Assembly (NCBI RefSeq): GCF_002218025.2
Contig: NZ_AP018682.1
Span: 96,295-160,294, forward strand
Direction of reading: 5' to 3'
DNA: 64,000 bases
Source of the DNA: Vibrio casei
Lineage (GTDB): Bacteria > Pseudomonadota > Gammaproteobacteria > Enterobacterales > Vibrionaceae
Part shown: piece by piece, positions 1-7,954 of the stretch
Layout: every line of letters starts with the position of its first letter
Position numbering within the stretch: position 1 is the stretch's first letter
Program-made: the position numbers and the translations under genes
The notes under the pieces: model-generated
The model's database searches: none
What the model was told of the DNA's origin: nothing
The model's input: only the letters and a program-made list of their open reading frames with translations

Positions 1-64
1 GTTACTCCACGCCCTCTGTTTAATGGTTGAATATTAAGCGCGACAACTAGTCTGACAGAGAGGG
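1..64 (-). mobile_element. End of a truncated-by-window IS copy (same IS as 16761-18403)
   Basis: Bases 1-64 are identical to bases 18340-18403, the orfA-side end of the complete IS at 16761-18403. The identity stops at base 64, where the two copies enter different flanking DNA, so base 64 is the outer edge of this copy. The rest of the element lies to the left of the window. Both copies point the same way. This end supplies the last nine codons and the stop of the PTS gene at 34-1851. Confidence 0.9.
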
Positions 65-1851
65 AATACGATAAACGGTGTGGTTAGGTCATATCCTGCT
101 TTTTCGATAGCGGCTTTATCAAATTTGATTAAAGGTTCACCCTCTTTCACTTGTTGGTCTAACACTACCAAGGTTTCAAAAAACTGTCCTTTGAGATTGA
201 CAGTATCTAATCCGACATGGATAAGTAGCTCAGCTCCGTTACTGCATGTTAAGCCCACTGCGTGTTGACTTTCGATAACTGAAGAAACAATCGCATCACA
301 AGGCGCATATACTTGCCCATCTGCAGGTTGAAAGGCGATTCCATCACCTAACAGCCTCTCAGAAAAACTAAGGTCATTTACACTCTCAAGTGAGACAATG
401 ACACCATTGATAGGACTATTTAGTTTAAGTTCTTTCGCCGTTTTTGTTGACTCCGAAGTTTGAGTTAGGGAGCTAGAACTTTCTTCTTGAGGGTCATTAA
501 AGCCAACGATGTAAACCAAGATAAATGTGACAACAATTGTGGTAGCCACGCCAATCACTTCTCCAATGAAAGAGCTGCTATTTTCTACACTAATCGCATT
601 CATAATAGTTAGCAGACTAGGCAAACCAGCATAAGCATAGTAATAGCTGCCAAAGAGACTCGCGACTACGGCCCCCAATGCACCGCCAATACATCCGCAA
701 ACAAATGGTTTTTTCAGTCGTAATGTAACTCCATAAAGTGTGGGTTCTGTTATACCAAATATTGCAGTAACACCGGCTGAAAATGATGTTGTCTTAAATA
801 ATGTATTTCTAGATTTAAAACCCACCGCAAAAGCTGCGGCCATCTGAGCAACTACAGCCATGGTTTGGAAAGCTTGAAATGAGTCTCGGCCATACAAATC
901 AAAGTTAGCTAAAATAACTGGTGTGATCCCCCAATGCACTCCGAAGATAACGATCACTTGCCATATACCGCCGATGAATGCCGCCGCGACAGCAGGTGAT
1001 GCCTCAAACAACCAGTTATAACCATTTGCTATGCCTACAGCAGCAGCACTACTGATAGGGCCAATTAAGATAAGAGTTATTGGCACCATAATGACCATAC
1101 AAACAAGTGGTGTGAATAACTCACTCACTACCTCAGGAATGACTCGCTTAGCATATTTTTCTACATAAGAAAGCCCCCATATCATAAATATAGGAGGAAG
1201 CACGGATGAGGTATATACGGTCTGAGCTAAAGAGAAGCCGAGAAAAGTAATGACCTCTCCATTAGCAATTTGAGCTGCCATTGTTGCCCAATCAGGATTA
1301 ATCAGAGTACAGCTACATAACACGGCAATAAAAGGAGAGCATTTAAAGTGCTTGGAAGCTGTAACCGCAATAAATACTGGTAAGAATGCAAATGGTGTCC
1401 AAGACATAAAGTTCAAAACAGCAAAAGTACCTGACGTAGTAATTTCTGGAGAAAAATACTTCGCAATAATAAGGATCCCTTGTAATATTCCAGCAGACGC
1501 TAAGATAAATACAATCGGAGCAAAAATGGCTGACATAGAGCCAATAATGGCATCTACAACTCTTACTTTGTGACCATTATCTTGTAAGATATGTTGATCG
1601 ACTAACCCTGACAGAGCCTCATACACTTCAGCAACATGAGTACCAATAACAATTTGAAATTGCCCACCACTTTGGACAACAGTAATGACCCCTGGAAACT
1701 GTTTTATCGTTGATTCAGCGTCTATTGGCACAGTCTTTAGCACTAATCGTAAACGCGTTGCACACCTAGTAAAGCTGACGATATTTTCTTCATTTCCCAC
1801 TTCAACCAATATATCTCGAGCGAGTTGTTGATAGTCTCGAATCTTTGCCAT
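34..1851 (-). CDS. PTS sugar permease, EIIBCA (beta-glucoside/sucrose type), C terminus replaced by IS sequence
   Basis: A 605-residue phosphotransferase permease that takes up and phosphorylates a sugar at the inner membrane. Domain order is EIIB-EIIC-EIIA. The EIIB phosphorylation cysteine is Cys30 in FTRCATRLRLVL. A long multi-membrane EIIC follows (about residues 95-455). EIIA is at the C terminus, with the phosphorylatable histidine about residue 545 in LLIHVGLDTV. This is the Glc/beta-glucoside family (BglF, ScrA-like); the exact sugar cannot be read. The last nine residues (PLCQTSCRA) and the stop codon come from the IS end at 1-64, so the native C terminus is lost. The EIIA core is kept, so activity may survive. 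Two LacI-type operators lie just upstream. No hydrolase or repressor gene lies beside it within the window. Confidence 0.88.
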   Translation of the reverse strand: MAKIRDYQQLARDILVEVGNEENIVSFTRCATRLRLVLKTVPIDAESTIKQFPGVITVVQSGGQFQIVIGTHVAEVYEALSGLVDQHILQDNGHKVRVVDAIIGSMSAIFAPIVFILASAGILQGILIIAKYFSPEITTSGTFAVLNFMSWTPFAFLPVFIAVTASKHFKCSPFIAVLCSCTLINPDWATMAAQIANGEVITFLGFSLAQTVYTSSVLPPIFMIWGLSYVEKYAKRVIPEVVSELFTPLVCMVIMVPITLILIGPISSAAAVGIANGYNWLFEASPAVAAAFIGGIWQVIVIFGVHWGITPVILANFDLYGRDSFQAFQTMAVVAQMAAAFAVGFKSRNTLFKTTSFSAGVTAIFGITEPTLYGVTLRLKKPFVCGCIGGALGAVVASLFGSYYYAYAGLPSLLTIMNAISVENSSSFIGEVIGVATTIVVTFILVYIVGFNDPQEESSSSLTQTSESTKTAKELKLNSPINGVIVSLESVNDLSFSERLLGDGIAFQPADGQVYAPCDAIVSSVIESQHAVGLTCSNGAELLIHVGLDTVNLKGQFFETLVVLDQQVKEGEPLIKFDKAAIEKAGYDLTTPFIVFPLCQTSCRA

Positions 1852-1889
1852 GTAATATTCCTTATTATTTTTAAGCTATGCAACCCCTT

Positions 1890-1940
1890 TGAGACCGGTT
1901 TCAATTTAGTGTCAACACCTCATTGCTGCAACCGGTTTCA
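1890..1940 (-). promoter_or_regulatory. Two LacI-family operators upstream of the PTS gene
   Basis: Bases 1890-1903 (TGAGACCGGTTTCA) and 1927-1940 (TGCAACCGGTTTCA) are two near-copies of the palindrome TGAAACCGGTTTCA, 37 bp apart and 39-90 bp upstream of the PTS start. Operators with a central CCGG and AAA/TTT arms are typical of LacI-family sugar repressors. Paired sites suggest repression by a tetramer or by two dimers. No LacI-type gene is present in the window, so the repressor must be encoded elsewhere. Confidence 0.65.
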
Positions 1941-2067
1941 GTCTAAACTGTGCATTACTTATCAGTTTCCTTTTAACTTAAATTAATAAATGCTGTTTAG
2001 ATGGCATCATGACTAATGACCGAAAGTATGTAAATTCGGTCATTTTATATATAGATGGAGGGTTTCA

Positions 2068-2285
2068 CGAGGTAAGTTTTTTGGTAGCGCTTGTCGTTTA
2101 CCACGTTTTTTTGTGGCCGTTTTTGTGGTAGTGACAATATCATCTTCCACCTTAGCGGCTTCACACTCTACCTCATTAAAGAGGTAGAGTGTGCTTCACC
2201 ATAAGGCCTCAATGATTCTGAATGTTTCGCGAACTGGCGGTCAAGCGCCAGCTTAAATTGTTCATTCAATGAACGAAGTATCATT
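2068..2285 (-). pseudogene. Decayed fragment of an IS66-type transposase (tnpC) gene
   Basis: This stretch aligns by eye with the 5' third of the IS66 tnpC gene at 19709-21241 (compare 20930-21150). It keeps the part encoding the Lys/Arg-rich segment, the acidic segment around NEAECEAA and the segment around LKLAFDRQFAKRSEAL. Deletions and frameshifts are present and no open frame survives. It is a relic of an older IS66 insertion. Confidence 0.6.
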
Positions 2286-2569
2286 GACCTTAAAACGCTT
2301 TAAAAAAATCTACTAGCGTTCATTTGGACATTTATTGGTTAGTGCAAAAGGCCTACTAAAGCTCGATAGTGTCAATTGATTTGAATTAATACTTTTTAAA
2401 AGTGAATAAAAGTGCCAAACGCGTGTTATTGGATAGTTGGTCGCATTAGTCGATGCAGATCCTGAACAAAACGCTTATGTACAGCAGAACTTAATTCAAC
2501 ATTAATCAGGGCGCGAGCTTACTTTGATGGATTTATAACCCAAAGAAGACTCGGGCCCGATAATCAGCA

Positions 2570-2777
2570 AGGCAACATTATCGTGACCAGTAACTTGCCT
2601 TTCTCTCAATTGTCAAGTGCGTTCACTGACGATGCAACGTTGACGGCGGCACTACTCAATAGTTTTTTTCATCACTCACTCATCATACAGATCAGCGGCG
2701 AAAGCTATCGATTACGCGGTAATAAGGCGGCTGGAACCATACCAGCAGTTCTGGGAAGGTCTGAAAGCAAAAATTAA
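2570..2777 (+). pseudogene. istB: IS21-family helper (IstB) 3' fragment
   Basis: The open frame from about 2583 reads TSNLPFSQLSSAFTDDATLTAALL, then HHSLIIQISGESYRLRG. This is the characteristic C-terminal part of IstB, the AAA+ ATPase helper of IS21 transposition. The Walker A and B segments that should lie upstream are missing. Only the last quarter of the gene remains, without its partner istA. The frame runs on to 2777 through non-IstB residues. It is part of the IS scrap region between the PTS gene and the cid-type operon. Confidence 0.7.
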
Positions 2778-2821
2778 TTACGGGGGGCAATTTTACTTCG
2801 GCGATAACGCTGATAAGTGGG

Positions 2822-3184
2822 TCAGTTTTAAACTGACGTTGACACTGTGTAGCAAACCACGTTTAACATCGACTCCAATATGTGCTTTTAACCCAAAGAA
2901 CCATTGATTTCCTTTCTGGGTTGATGCATTTCTAGATCACGTGATTTTGCTTTATTTTTGGTCGAGCTAGCGGCTTCAATAATAGTTGCGTCAACGATGG
3001 TACCTTCTTTGAAGTAGATGCCTAGATCTGAAAGCCATTTGTGCACTTCTTTAAATAGTTTGCGTCCAAGCTTATGCTTTTCCAATAATTCACTGGCTAG
3101 AGTTTTCAACGCCGTATCTACTATACGCAAATAACCGCGAGATGCTTGGTTTGGCGAGAATGACTTGGCTCTCAGACGCGGCAA
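2822..3184 (-). pseudogene. IS5-family transposase fragment with frameshift
   Basis: The minus-strand frame 2888-3184 reads [29 protein letters not shown] and then EMHQPRK, the DDE-domain start of IS5-family transposases, with the first catalytic Asp in VDATI. Near 2900 the frame shifts, and the family sequence continues in another frame as [20 protein letters not shown] before ending at about 2822. Neither the N-terminal third nor the C-terminal catalytic part is present. It is a non-functional relic. Confidence 0.7.
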
Positions 3185-3406
3185 CGATATACAGATCTAT
3201 TGGTTCTAAATCAAAAAGCGTTAACAAAGGCGGTGAGTCAAGACAACTCGCGCTTCGGGAGCGCGTCACTGACACAATTTCTGCGTCAAATAACTTGAAA
3301 AGAGCTTACTATTCCGCTGCATTATTTCCTTGAACTAGTATCAGTGACAACGTTCTGAAATCTGCATCTTGAAGTCATTTGGGTATATCGTGTTCATTTC
3401 TTTAGT

Positions 3407-4312
3407 TTAAAGGATAGGCGTTTTATTTGTTTGGATCGCTTTTTCTTGTTTACATAGCTCGATCCAAGCTGTCGCTGTTTTTGGGATATACCGCTCTGAA
3501 TGCCAAATGAGGCCTAGCCGCCAGTCCATTGAGGTTGAAATGGTTTTTACTAAAACTTCCGTGTCGAGGATTCGATGGCATAGTGGCTGTGGAAGAAAGG
3601 TAATGCCACTGCCATTTTTGACTAGTGCAACTAAAAAGTCCCATTGGCTACTTCGTGCTGAAATCTGAGGTGTATATCCAGCTTGGTGGCAACGCTGAAG
3701 GATATATTCGCTGAGAGTGAAGTCTTTAGTATACATATAGAAGGGTTCATCTCTTATATCATGCCAAGAAACCAAGTTGTTGTTCTGCCACTTACCATTA
3801 TTTGGTACAATAGCCTGTATTTGGTACCTATCCAAAGGTAGAAATGTAATTGCATGATCGGTATGCGTCGGTAACATAGTGATCGCAACATCCATTTCGC
3901 CATTTATTAAAGCTTGCTCTATCTTTCTTCCCCCATACTCTAAGATGGTTAATTCTACTTTAGGGTACAGTTGTTTATAGCGACGTATTATTCCCGCATA
4001 GAGATGTCCAACCATAGGTGGGATCCCCAAGCGAAGATGACCCCTCTCTAGATGATTCAAGTCATCCAGCTCCGCATTAAGCTGTTCCATCGTATCAATT
4101 ACTTGTAATGCTCTTGCGTAAACGATTTCCCCTGCATCGGTTAACCAAAACCTTCTTCCATCCCGCTGAATAAGTGGCTGGTTTAACGATTGTTCTAAGT
4201 TTCTAATCATCTTACTGATGGTTGGTTGAGTAACAAATAGAGCTTCTGAAGCACGCGTGAAGCTTTGATGTTGAATCAATGTTACAAAGTAACGTAAAGC
4301 TTTTATATCCAT
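3407..4312 (-). CDS. LysR-family regulator, CidR-like, divergent from the CidA/CidB pair
   Basis: A 301-residue LysR-type transcription factor. Residues 1-60 form the winged helix-turn-helix (ALRYFVTLIQHQSFTRASEAL, then VTQPTISKMIRNLE). An effector-binding periplasmic-binding-protein fold follows from about residue 90 (GHLRLGIPPMVGHLYAGIIRRY). It is transcribed away from the CidA/LrgA- and CidB/LrgB-type genes at 4449-5567, the arrangement of Bacillus and Staphylococcus CidR-cidAB, where the LysR protein activates the pair during overflow metabolism (acetate or pyruvate signals). That role is inferred from context. The 136-bp divergent promoter contains a perfect palindrome at 4348-4362. The length is normal for the family. 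Confidence 0.85.
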   Translation of the reverse strand: MDIKALRYFVTLIQHQSFTRASEALFVTQPTISKMIRNLEQSLNQPLIQRDGRRFWLTDAGEIVYARALQVIDTMEQLNAELDDLNHLERGHLRLGIPPMVGHLYAGIIRRYKQLYPKVELTILEYGGRKIEQALINGEMDVAITMLPTHTDHAITFLPLDRYQIQAIVPNNGKWQNNNLVSWHDIRDEPFYMYTKDFTLSEYILQRCHQAGYTPQISARSSQWDFLVALVKNGSGITFLPQPLCHRILDTEVLVKTISTSMDWRLGLIWHSERYIPKTATAWIELCKQEKAIQTNKTPIL

Positions 4313-4347
4313 TTGGGAACCTCAAAACTACTAACTACAACTCTATC

Positions 4348-4362
4348 ATGCCATATTGGCAT
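4348..4362. promoter_or_regulatory. Candidate LysR operator in the divergent promoter
   Basis: ATGCCATATTGGCAT is a perfect 15-bp palindrome midway between the LysR gene and the CidA-type gene. It sits 35 bp upstream of the LysR start codon, where LysR proteins usually bind to autoregulate and to activate the divergent operon. The T-N11-A spacing of a LysR box is present within it. Confidence 0.5.
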
Positions 4363-4448
4363 AGTTTTAATAATTATAATTCATTTTATGAAGGTAATTG
4401 TTGTCTCTATAATGTGATGACGTTCAAAGATATGATGCGAGGTGGGTC

Positions 4449-4868
4449 ATGGTAAGGTGCTTTTTTACTGTTTTACAGATAGTTATTTTGTCACTGATAT
4501 GGCTGGCAGGAGATTATTTAGTCAGACAGTTTCATTTACCCATACCTGCTAATGTAACGGGGATGTTATTGCTTTTGCTGCTTTTGTTGGCTCGAGTTGT
4601 CAATGTTAATTGGTTACGCGATGGGGCAACTTGGCTGCTGGCGGAAATGTTACTTTTTTTTGTACCTGCTGTGGTGGCCGTTGTGAATTACCAATCTTTA
4701 GTGGTACATCAGGGGCTGAAAATTTTTGCGGTGTTGCTGAGTAGTACCATTATTGTTATCGCAGCTACGGCGTTAGTCATTGACCGAGTTTATCGATTTG
4801 AGCTAAAGCTTGCGCGCCGCAAACGAAGTTGTAATCAGATCCTTTTAGCAAAAGATATGGAGTCTTAA
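4449..4868 (+). CDS. CidA/LrgA family holin-like membrane protein
   Basis: A 139-residue hydrophobic protein of the CidA/LrgA family. It shows four predicted membrane segments (about residues 5-22, 31-50, 60-82 and 92-112) and ends in a short basic tail (ELKLARRKRS). The motif FHLPIPANVTGMLLLLLLLL is typical of the family. CidA and LrgA proteins were first described as holin/antiholin-like modulators of murein hydrolase activity. More recent work links such pairs to pyruvate or acetate transport. The start follows a GAGGTG ribosome site. Its stop codon directly abuts the start of the CidB/LrgB gene, so the two are co-translated. Confidence 0.85.
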   Translation: MVRCFFTVLQIVILSLIWLAGDYLVRQFHLPIPANVTGMLLLLLLLLARVVNVNWLRDGATWLLAEMLLFFVPAVVAVVNYQSLVVHQGLKIFAVLLSSTIIVIAATALVIDRVYRFELKLARRKRSCNQILLAKDMES

Positions 4869-5567
4869 ATGGAGGTATGGGGGCAATACGGAGTCGGTCT
4901 TTTTTGTTTGGTTATGACACTGATATTTTATTATTTCAGCAAGTATTTTTACCGACGCAAGCAAAATATTTTGTTGATGCCATTATTTCTCGCTCCGGTT
5001 TTATTAATCATTATGGTGGTAGCGTTCAAAATTCCTTACAACTCATACATGGAAGATTCTCATTGGCTGATGTGGATGCTAGGCCCGGCAACGGTGGCAT
5101 TTTCTATACCGGTGTATGATAACCGTGATCTGATCCGACGACACTGGTTATCTATGGTGGTTGGCGTATCCACCTCAGTCATCGTGGCTGTCACAAGTAC
5201 AGTGATGCTAGCTCGGTTATTTGATTTATCTGAAATGCTTCAACGAAGTTTAGCTATGCGTTCAATAACAACCCCTTTTGCTGTTGAAGCATCCAAATTA
5301 ATTGGAGGGCAAATCGACTTAACCGCATTATTCGTGGTAATTACTGGAGTCATAGGTATGGTAGTGGGAGAGTCTATATTGACGGTATTGTCTATTCGCT
5401 CTCGACTGGGTAAAGGAGTGAGTTTGGGAGCATCAGCCCATGGAGCTGGCACTGCGAAAGCATTTCAGTTTGGTAACACTGAGGGAGTCATTGCTAGCAT
5501 AGCAATGATGATAGCAGGAATGGTGACAGTATTGGTTGCCCCATTAGTTGGCCATATTTTTTGGTAG
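4869..5567 (+). CDS. CidB/LrgB family membrane protein
   Basis: A 232-residue membrane protein of the CidB/LrgB (YohK) family, normal in length. The conserved family blocks are visible: LMWMLGPATVAFSIPVYDNR (about residues 68-87), RSITTPFAVEASKLIGG (about 132-148) and GASAHGAGTAKAFQFG (about 187-202). It starts on the base after the CidA-type stop codon, so both proteins are probably made from one mRNA in similar amounts and act together in the inner membrane. The LysR gene transcribed in the opposite direction is the likely regulator. Confidence 0.87.
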   Translation: MEVWGQYGVGLFCLVMTLIFYYFSKYFYRRKQNILLMPLFLAPVLLIIMVVAFKIPYNSYMEDSHWLMWMLGPATVAFSIPVYDNRDLIRRHWLSMVVGVSTSVIVAVTSTVMLARLFDLSEMLQRSLAMRSITTPFAVEASKLIGGQIDLTALFVVITGVIGMVVGESILTVLSIRSRLGKGVSLGASAHGAGTAKAFQFGNTEGVIASIAMMIAGMVTVLVAPLVGHIFW

Positions 5568-5718
5568 GTTTGGTTAGCACTATTGAACCTACAAATTCAG
5601 AACTTAAAAGTTGTGACAACATTTTGTTTCTTGATTGAGCTATTTTATCGGTCAACCCTCTCAACAGTGTGAGTACGCTATTTGAATCCACTAAACATTA
5701 CTCGCATCAATACAGCCG

Positions 5719-5874
5719 TCAGTCGAGAAACCAGTTAGTAGTATTGCCATCATTTATGTAGACTGAGCTATCAAATACAACGCCTTCTTCAGTCGCTCCC
5801 AACCTCTTAATCAGACGAGCAGAAAAATCATCGAAATATCTGGAGATGAAGTTTAGGGTATAAGGCGTTGCCAT
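5719..5874 (-). pseudogene. Unrecognised 3' gene fragment
   Basis: This short minus-strand frame has protein-like composition (MATPYTLNFISRYFDDFSAR, then LIKRLGATEEGVVFDSSVYI). It stays open upstream without a further ATG to a stop at about 5925, reading FFYWWVSGRTLEAYSI before the first ATG. It looks like the C-terminal end of a longer gene whose beginning has been lost. I do not recognise the family. The rest of the gap 5568-6206 shows no convincing gene. Confidence 0.3.
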
Positions 5875-6206
5875 GATGCTATATGCTTCAAGCGTCCGCC
5901 CGCTTACCCACCAGTAGAAGAAACTGTTTTATGGGAATAAGGCTAGTATAAACGCTCGTTATCAGAAACAGCTATATATCCAGTGGTAATTATTAGGTGA
6001 GAAATTACAATTTTGAGCTTAGTAACTTGCGCTATGATTAAAGCGCTGAACAAGCTTATACAGCTAGGTATGCCTGAAATTAATTACATTGCTTGTTGGA
6101 AGGTTTTCCCCAAGAGATTGGAAAAATTAAATGAGTAGACTTTCTAGTTTGTTCATTTCTTATGGCTTTGTATAGGTAAGCTTGGATTTCGTGCGGGGCA
6201 TATTTT

Positions 6207-6435
6207 TTAATGTATCTGATATTTACTTTGTAAATTAATGGGATAACAACAGGAAATAGCCCCCTCAAACTTTAATGGTGTACGTGCAGAATACACCCCA
6301 TCGATGGTAGAGATCTTAAGTTGAAAGTCGTTAATACGCTCAGGCTTATCGATATAAAGCGTATTACCTAAAGAAGTCGGCATACCTGTATCCCCACAAC
6401 TAATTGGCAGGAGACTTTTACGGTAGGCGGTATAG
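6207..6435 (-). pseudogene. Hypothetical gene interrupted by the IS3-type element at 6436
   Basis: The minus frame reads TAYRKSLLPISCGDTGMPTS, then LGNTLYIDKPERINDFQLKI and DGVYSARTPLKFEGAI. It runs into the IS at 6436. If the IS and one copy of its 3-bp target repeat are removed, the frame continues without a break into the DNA beyond the IS (7679-7725) as ENKPPPYKIGLVEHYTAYRK, until a stop at 7726. So the IS landed inside an open frame. The product is unrecognised. No start codon is visible, so the gene may already have been a fragment. Confidence 0.4.
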
Positions 6436-6497
6436 TGATCCGCACCAGCAGTTTTGGACACCGAGTTAAGTGAGTACAATCACTAACGAGGTGAACC

Positions 6498-6782
6498 ATG
6501 ACAAGCAAGAAAAAACGTATTATCCATTCCCCTGAATTTAAAGCAGAAGCCCTGAAGCTAGCAGAGAAAGTGGGAGTAGCTGCGGCAGCGAGACAACTGT
6601 CGTTACACGAATCCCAGATCTATGGTTGGCGTAAGTCAGCTAAGAGCGACACCAGCACCAGTCAGCGGGAAAAAGATCTAGCCGCTGAAGTTGCCAAACT
6701 CAAACGACAATTGGCTGAGCAAGCTGAAGAGCTAGATATAGTAAAAAAGGCCGCCACCTACTTCGCGAAAAACCTAAAGTAG
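6498..6782 (+). CDS. IS3-family transposase OrfA (helix-turn-helix)
   Basis: This 94-residue protein recognises the IS ends. It has an N-terminal HTH_Tnp_1 fold (HSPEFKAEALKLAEKVGVAA, then ARQLSLHESQIYGWRK). A C-terminal leucine-rich coiled coil (LAAEVAKLKRQLAEQAEELD) is used for dimerisation and joining to OrfB. It starts after a GAGGTG ribosome site 55 bp inside the element. The orfB frame is -1 to this one and is open across the orfA stop (KVDCYEFMLEHLL), which fits the usual IS3 -1 frameshift that makes the OrfAB fusion. The gene is identical in all three copies. Confidence 0.93.
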   Translation: MTSKKKRIIHSPEFKAEALKLAEKVGVAAAARQLSLHESQIYGWRKSAKSDTSTSQREKDLAAEVAKLKRQLAEQAEELDIVKKAATYFAKNLK

Positions 6783-6796
6783 ATTGCTACGAATTT

Positions 6797-7648
6797 ATGC
6801 TCGAACACCTGCTTTGCTTCAGAGTTGCCCGCATGGCTAAGGTGTTCGGTGTTTCACGAAGTGGGTTTTATTACTGGATTAAGCATCGCCACAAGGCCAT
6901 CCAGCGCGAGGTAACTCGGCAAGAGCTTGATACGAAGGTCAAAGAGGCTTTTGATAATAGCAAAGGTCGTGATGGCTCAAGGCGCATCCAGAAAGAGCTG
7001 GCTGAGAACGGTGATAGCCGTAATGTTAAAACCATTGCCGCCAGTATGAAGCGGCAGGATTTAACGCCGAAAGCGGCACGTAAGTTTAAGTGTACGACGG
7101 ACAGCAAACATAAAATGCCAGTTGCTCCGAACCTGCTGGCTCAGGATTTTAAGGCAGAGGCTCCGAATCAAAAGTGGGCGGGAGACATCACCTATGTTGC
7201 GACAAGCGAAGGCTGGCTGTATTTGGCGGTAATCATTGACCTTTATTCCAGGCAAGTAGTCGGTTGGTCTATGGATACCAGAATGACGGCAACTCTGGTT
7301 TGCGATGCGTTATCAATGGCCTTGTTCCGTCGAGGGTTCCCTGAGCAGGTTATCGTTCATAGTGACCGAGGTAGTCAGTACTGCTCAAAAGATTATCGAG
7401 ACATCATAACTGCTTATAATCTAAAGCAAAGTATGAGTAGGAAAGGAAACTGCTGGGATAATGCTTGTGTTGAGAGCTTCTTCCATTCATTGAAAGTTGA
7501 AGCGATCCAGTATGAGCCGATCATGACGCGAGACGAGATGCGCCAAACGATCTTTGAATACATAGAGGTTGATTATAATCGGACAAGAAGGCACAGTGCT
7601 CTTGGGTATCTAAGCCCAGTTAACTTTGAAAATCAAAATGTCGCTTAA
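6797..7648 (+). CDS. IS3-family transposase OrfB (DDE integrase)
   Basis: A 283-residue catalytic subunit. It has an HTH_21-like N terminus (RMAKVFGVSRSGFYYWIKHR) and an rve integrase core with the DDE residues in WAGDITYV, VIVHSDRGSQY and NACVESFFHSLK. The C-terminal block [15 protein letters not shown] is typical of the family. It is probably produced mostly as an OrfAB fusion by -1 frameshifting. The TAA stop overlaps an ATG (TAATG) that opens a short reading frame out through the IS end. In the copy at 25183 that frame leads into an ATPase gene. Confidence 0.93.
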   Translation: MLEHLLCFRVARMAKVFGVSRSGFYYWIKHRHKAIQREVTRQELDTKVKEAFDNSKGRDGSRRIQKELAENGDSRNVKTIAASMKRQDLTPKAARKFKCTTDSKHKMPVAPNLLAQDFKAEAPNQKWAGDITYVATSEGWLYLAVIIDLYSRQVVGWSMDTRMTATLVCDALSMALFRRGFPEQVIVHSDRGSQYCSKDYRDIITAYNLKQSMSRKGNCWDNACVESFFHSLKVEAIQYEPIMTRDEMRQTIFEYIEVDYNRTRRHSALGYLSPVNFENQNVA

Positions 7649-7875
7649 TGAAGTGTCCAGTCTGGCTGGAGCAGATCATAGTGCTCAACTAAACCAATCT
7701 TATAGGGGGGAGGCTTGTTCTCTATCTAGGCTAAAGTGGGCTTTGTAGTGGTCAACAAAAATAGTAAAGGTGAGAGCCATTTATCTCAATGTTATATTCT
7801 ATTCCTTGAAAACCATTTAAATTTACTAGTTAAATATAAACAATTCGACGTTCATATGTTAATAGGAATTAATTA

Positions 7876-7894
7876 AAGTAAAAACTTTTTACTT
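7876..7894. promoter_or_regulatory. Palindrome upstream of the Cre-like recombinase gene
   Basis: AAGTAAAAACTTTTTACTT is a perfect 19-bp palindrome about 60 bp upstream of the recombinase start codon. A second, looser inverted pair surrounds it: CATATGTT at 7853-7860 and AACATATG at 7898-7905. It could be an operator or an intrinsic hairpin. The spacing does not match a 13-8-13 lox-type site. The interval 7679-7954 holds no other gene. Confidence 0.35.
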
Positions 7895-7954
7895 GTAAAC
7901 ATATGATAATGTCTTAGAATTACAGTTCTCAGACTTTATATCTTAGGGAAGACT

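Larger units (their letters stand above)
6436..7678 (+). mobile_element. IS3-family insertion sequence, complete copy 1 (1,243 bp)
   Basis: The ends are imperfect inverted repeats: the left end starts TGATCCGCACCAGC, and the right end read inward starts TGATCTGCTCCAGCC. Both carry a GGACAC motif slightly further in. TAG is duplicated on both sides (6433-6435 and 7679-7681), a 3-bp target duplication as usual for IS3. The two transposase frames are intact. An identical full-length copy lies at 25153-26395 in reverse orientation, a truncated copy at 10644-11610, and a diverged relative at 11611-12856. Confidence 0.93.

Noticed and set aside
5568..6206. A gene in the gap after the CidB-type gene
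   Set aside because: Apart from the short unrecognised fragment at 5719-5874, frames are short and without ribosome sites.
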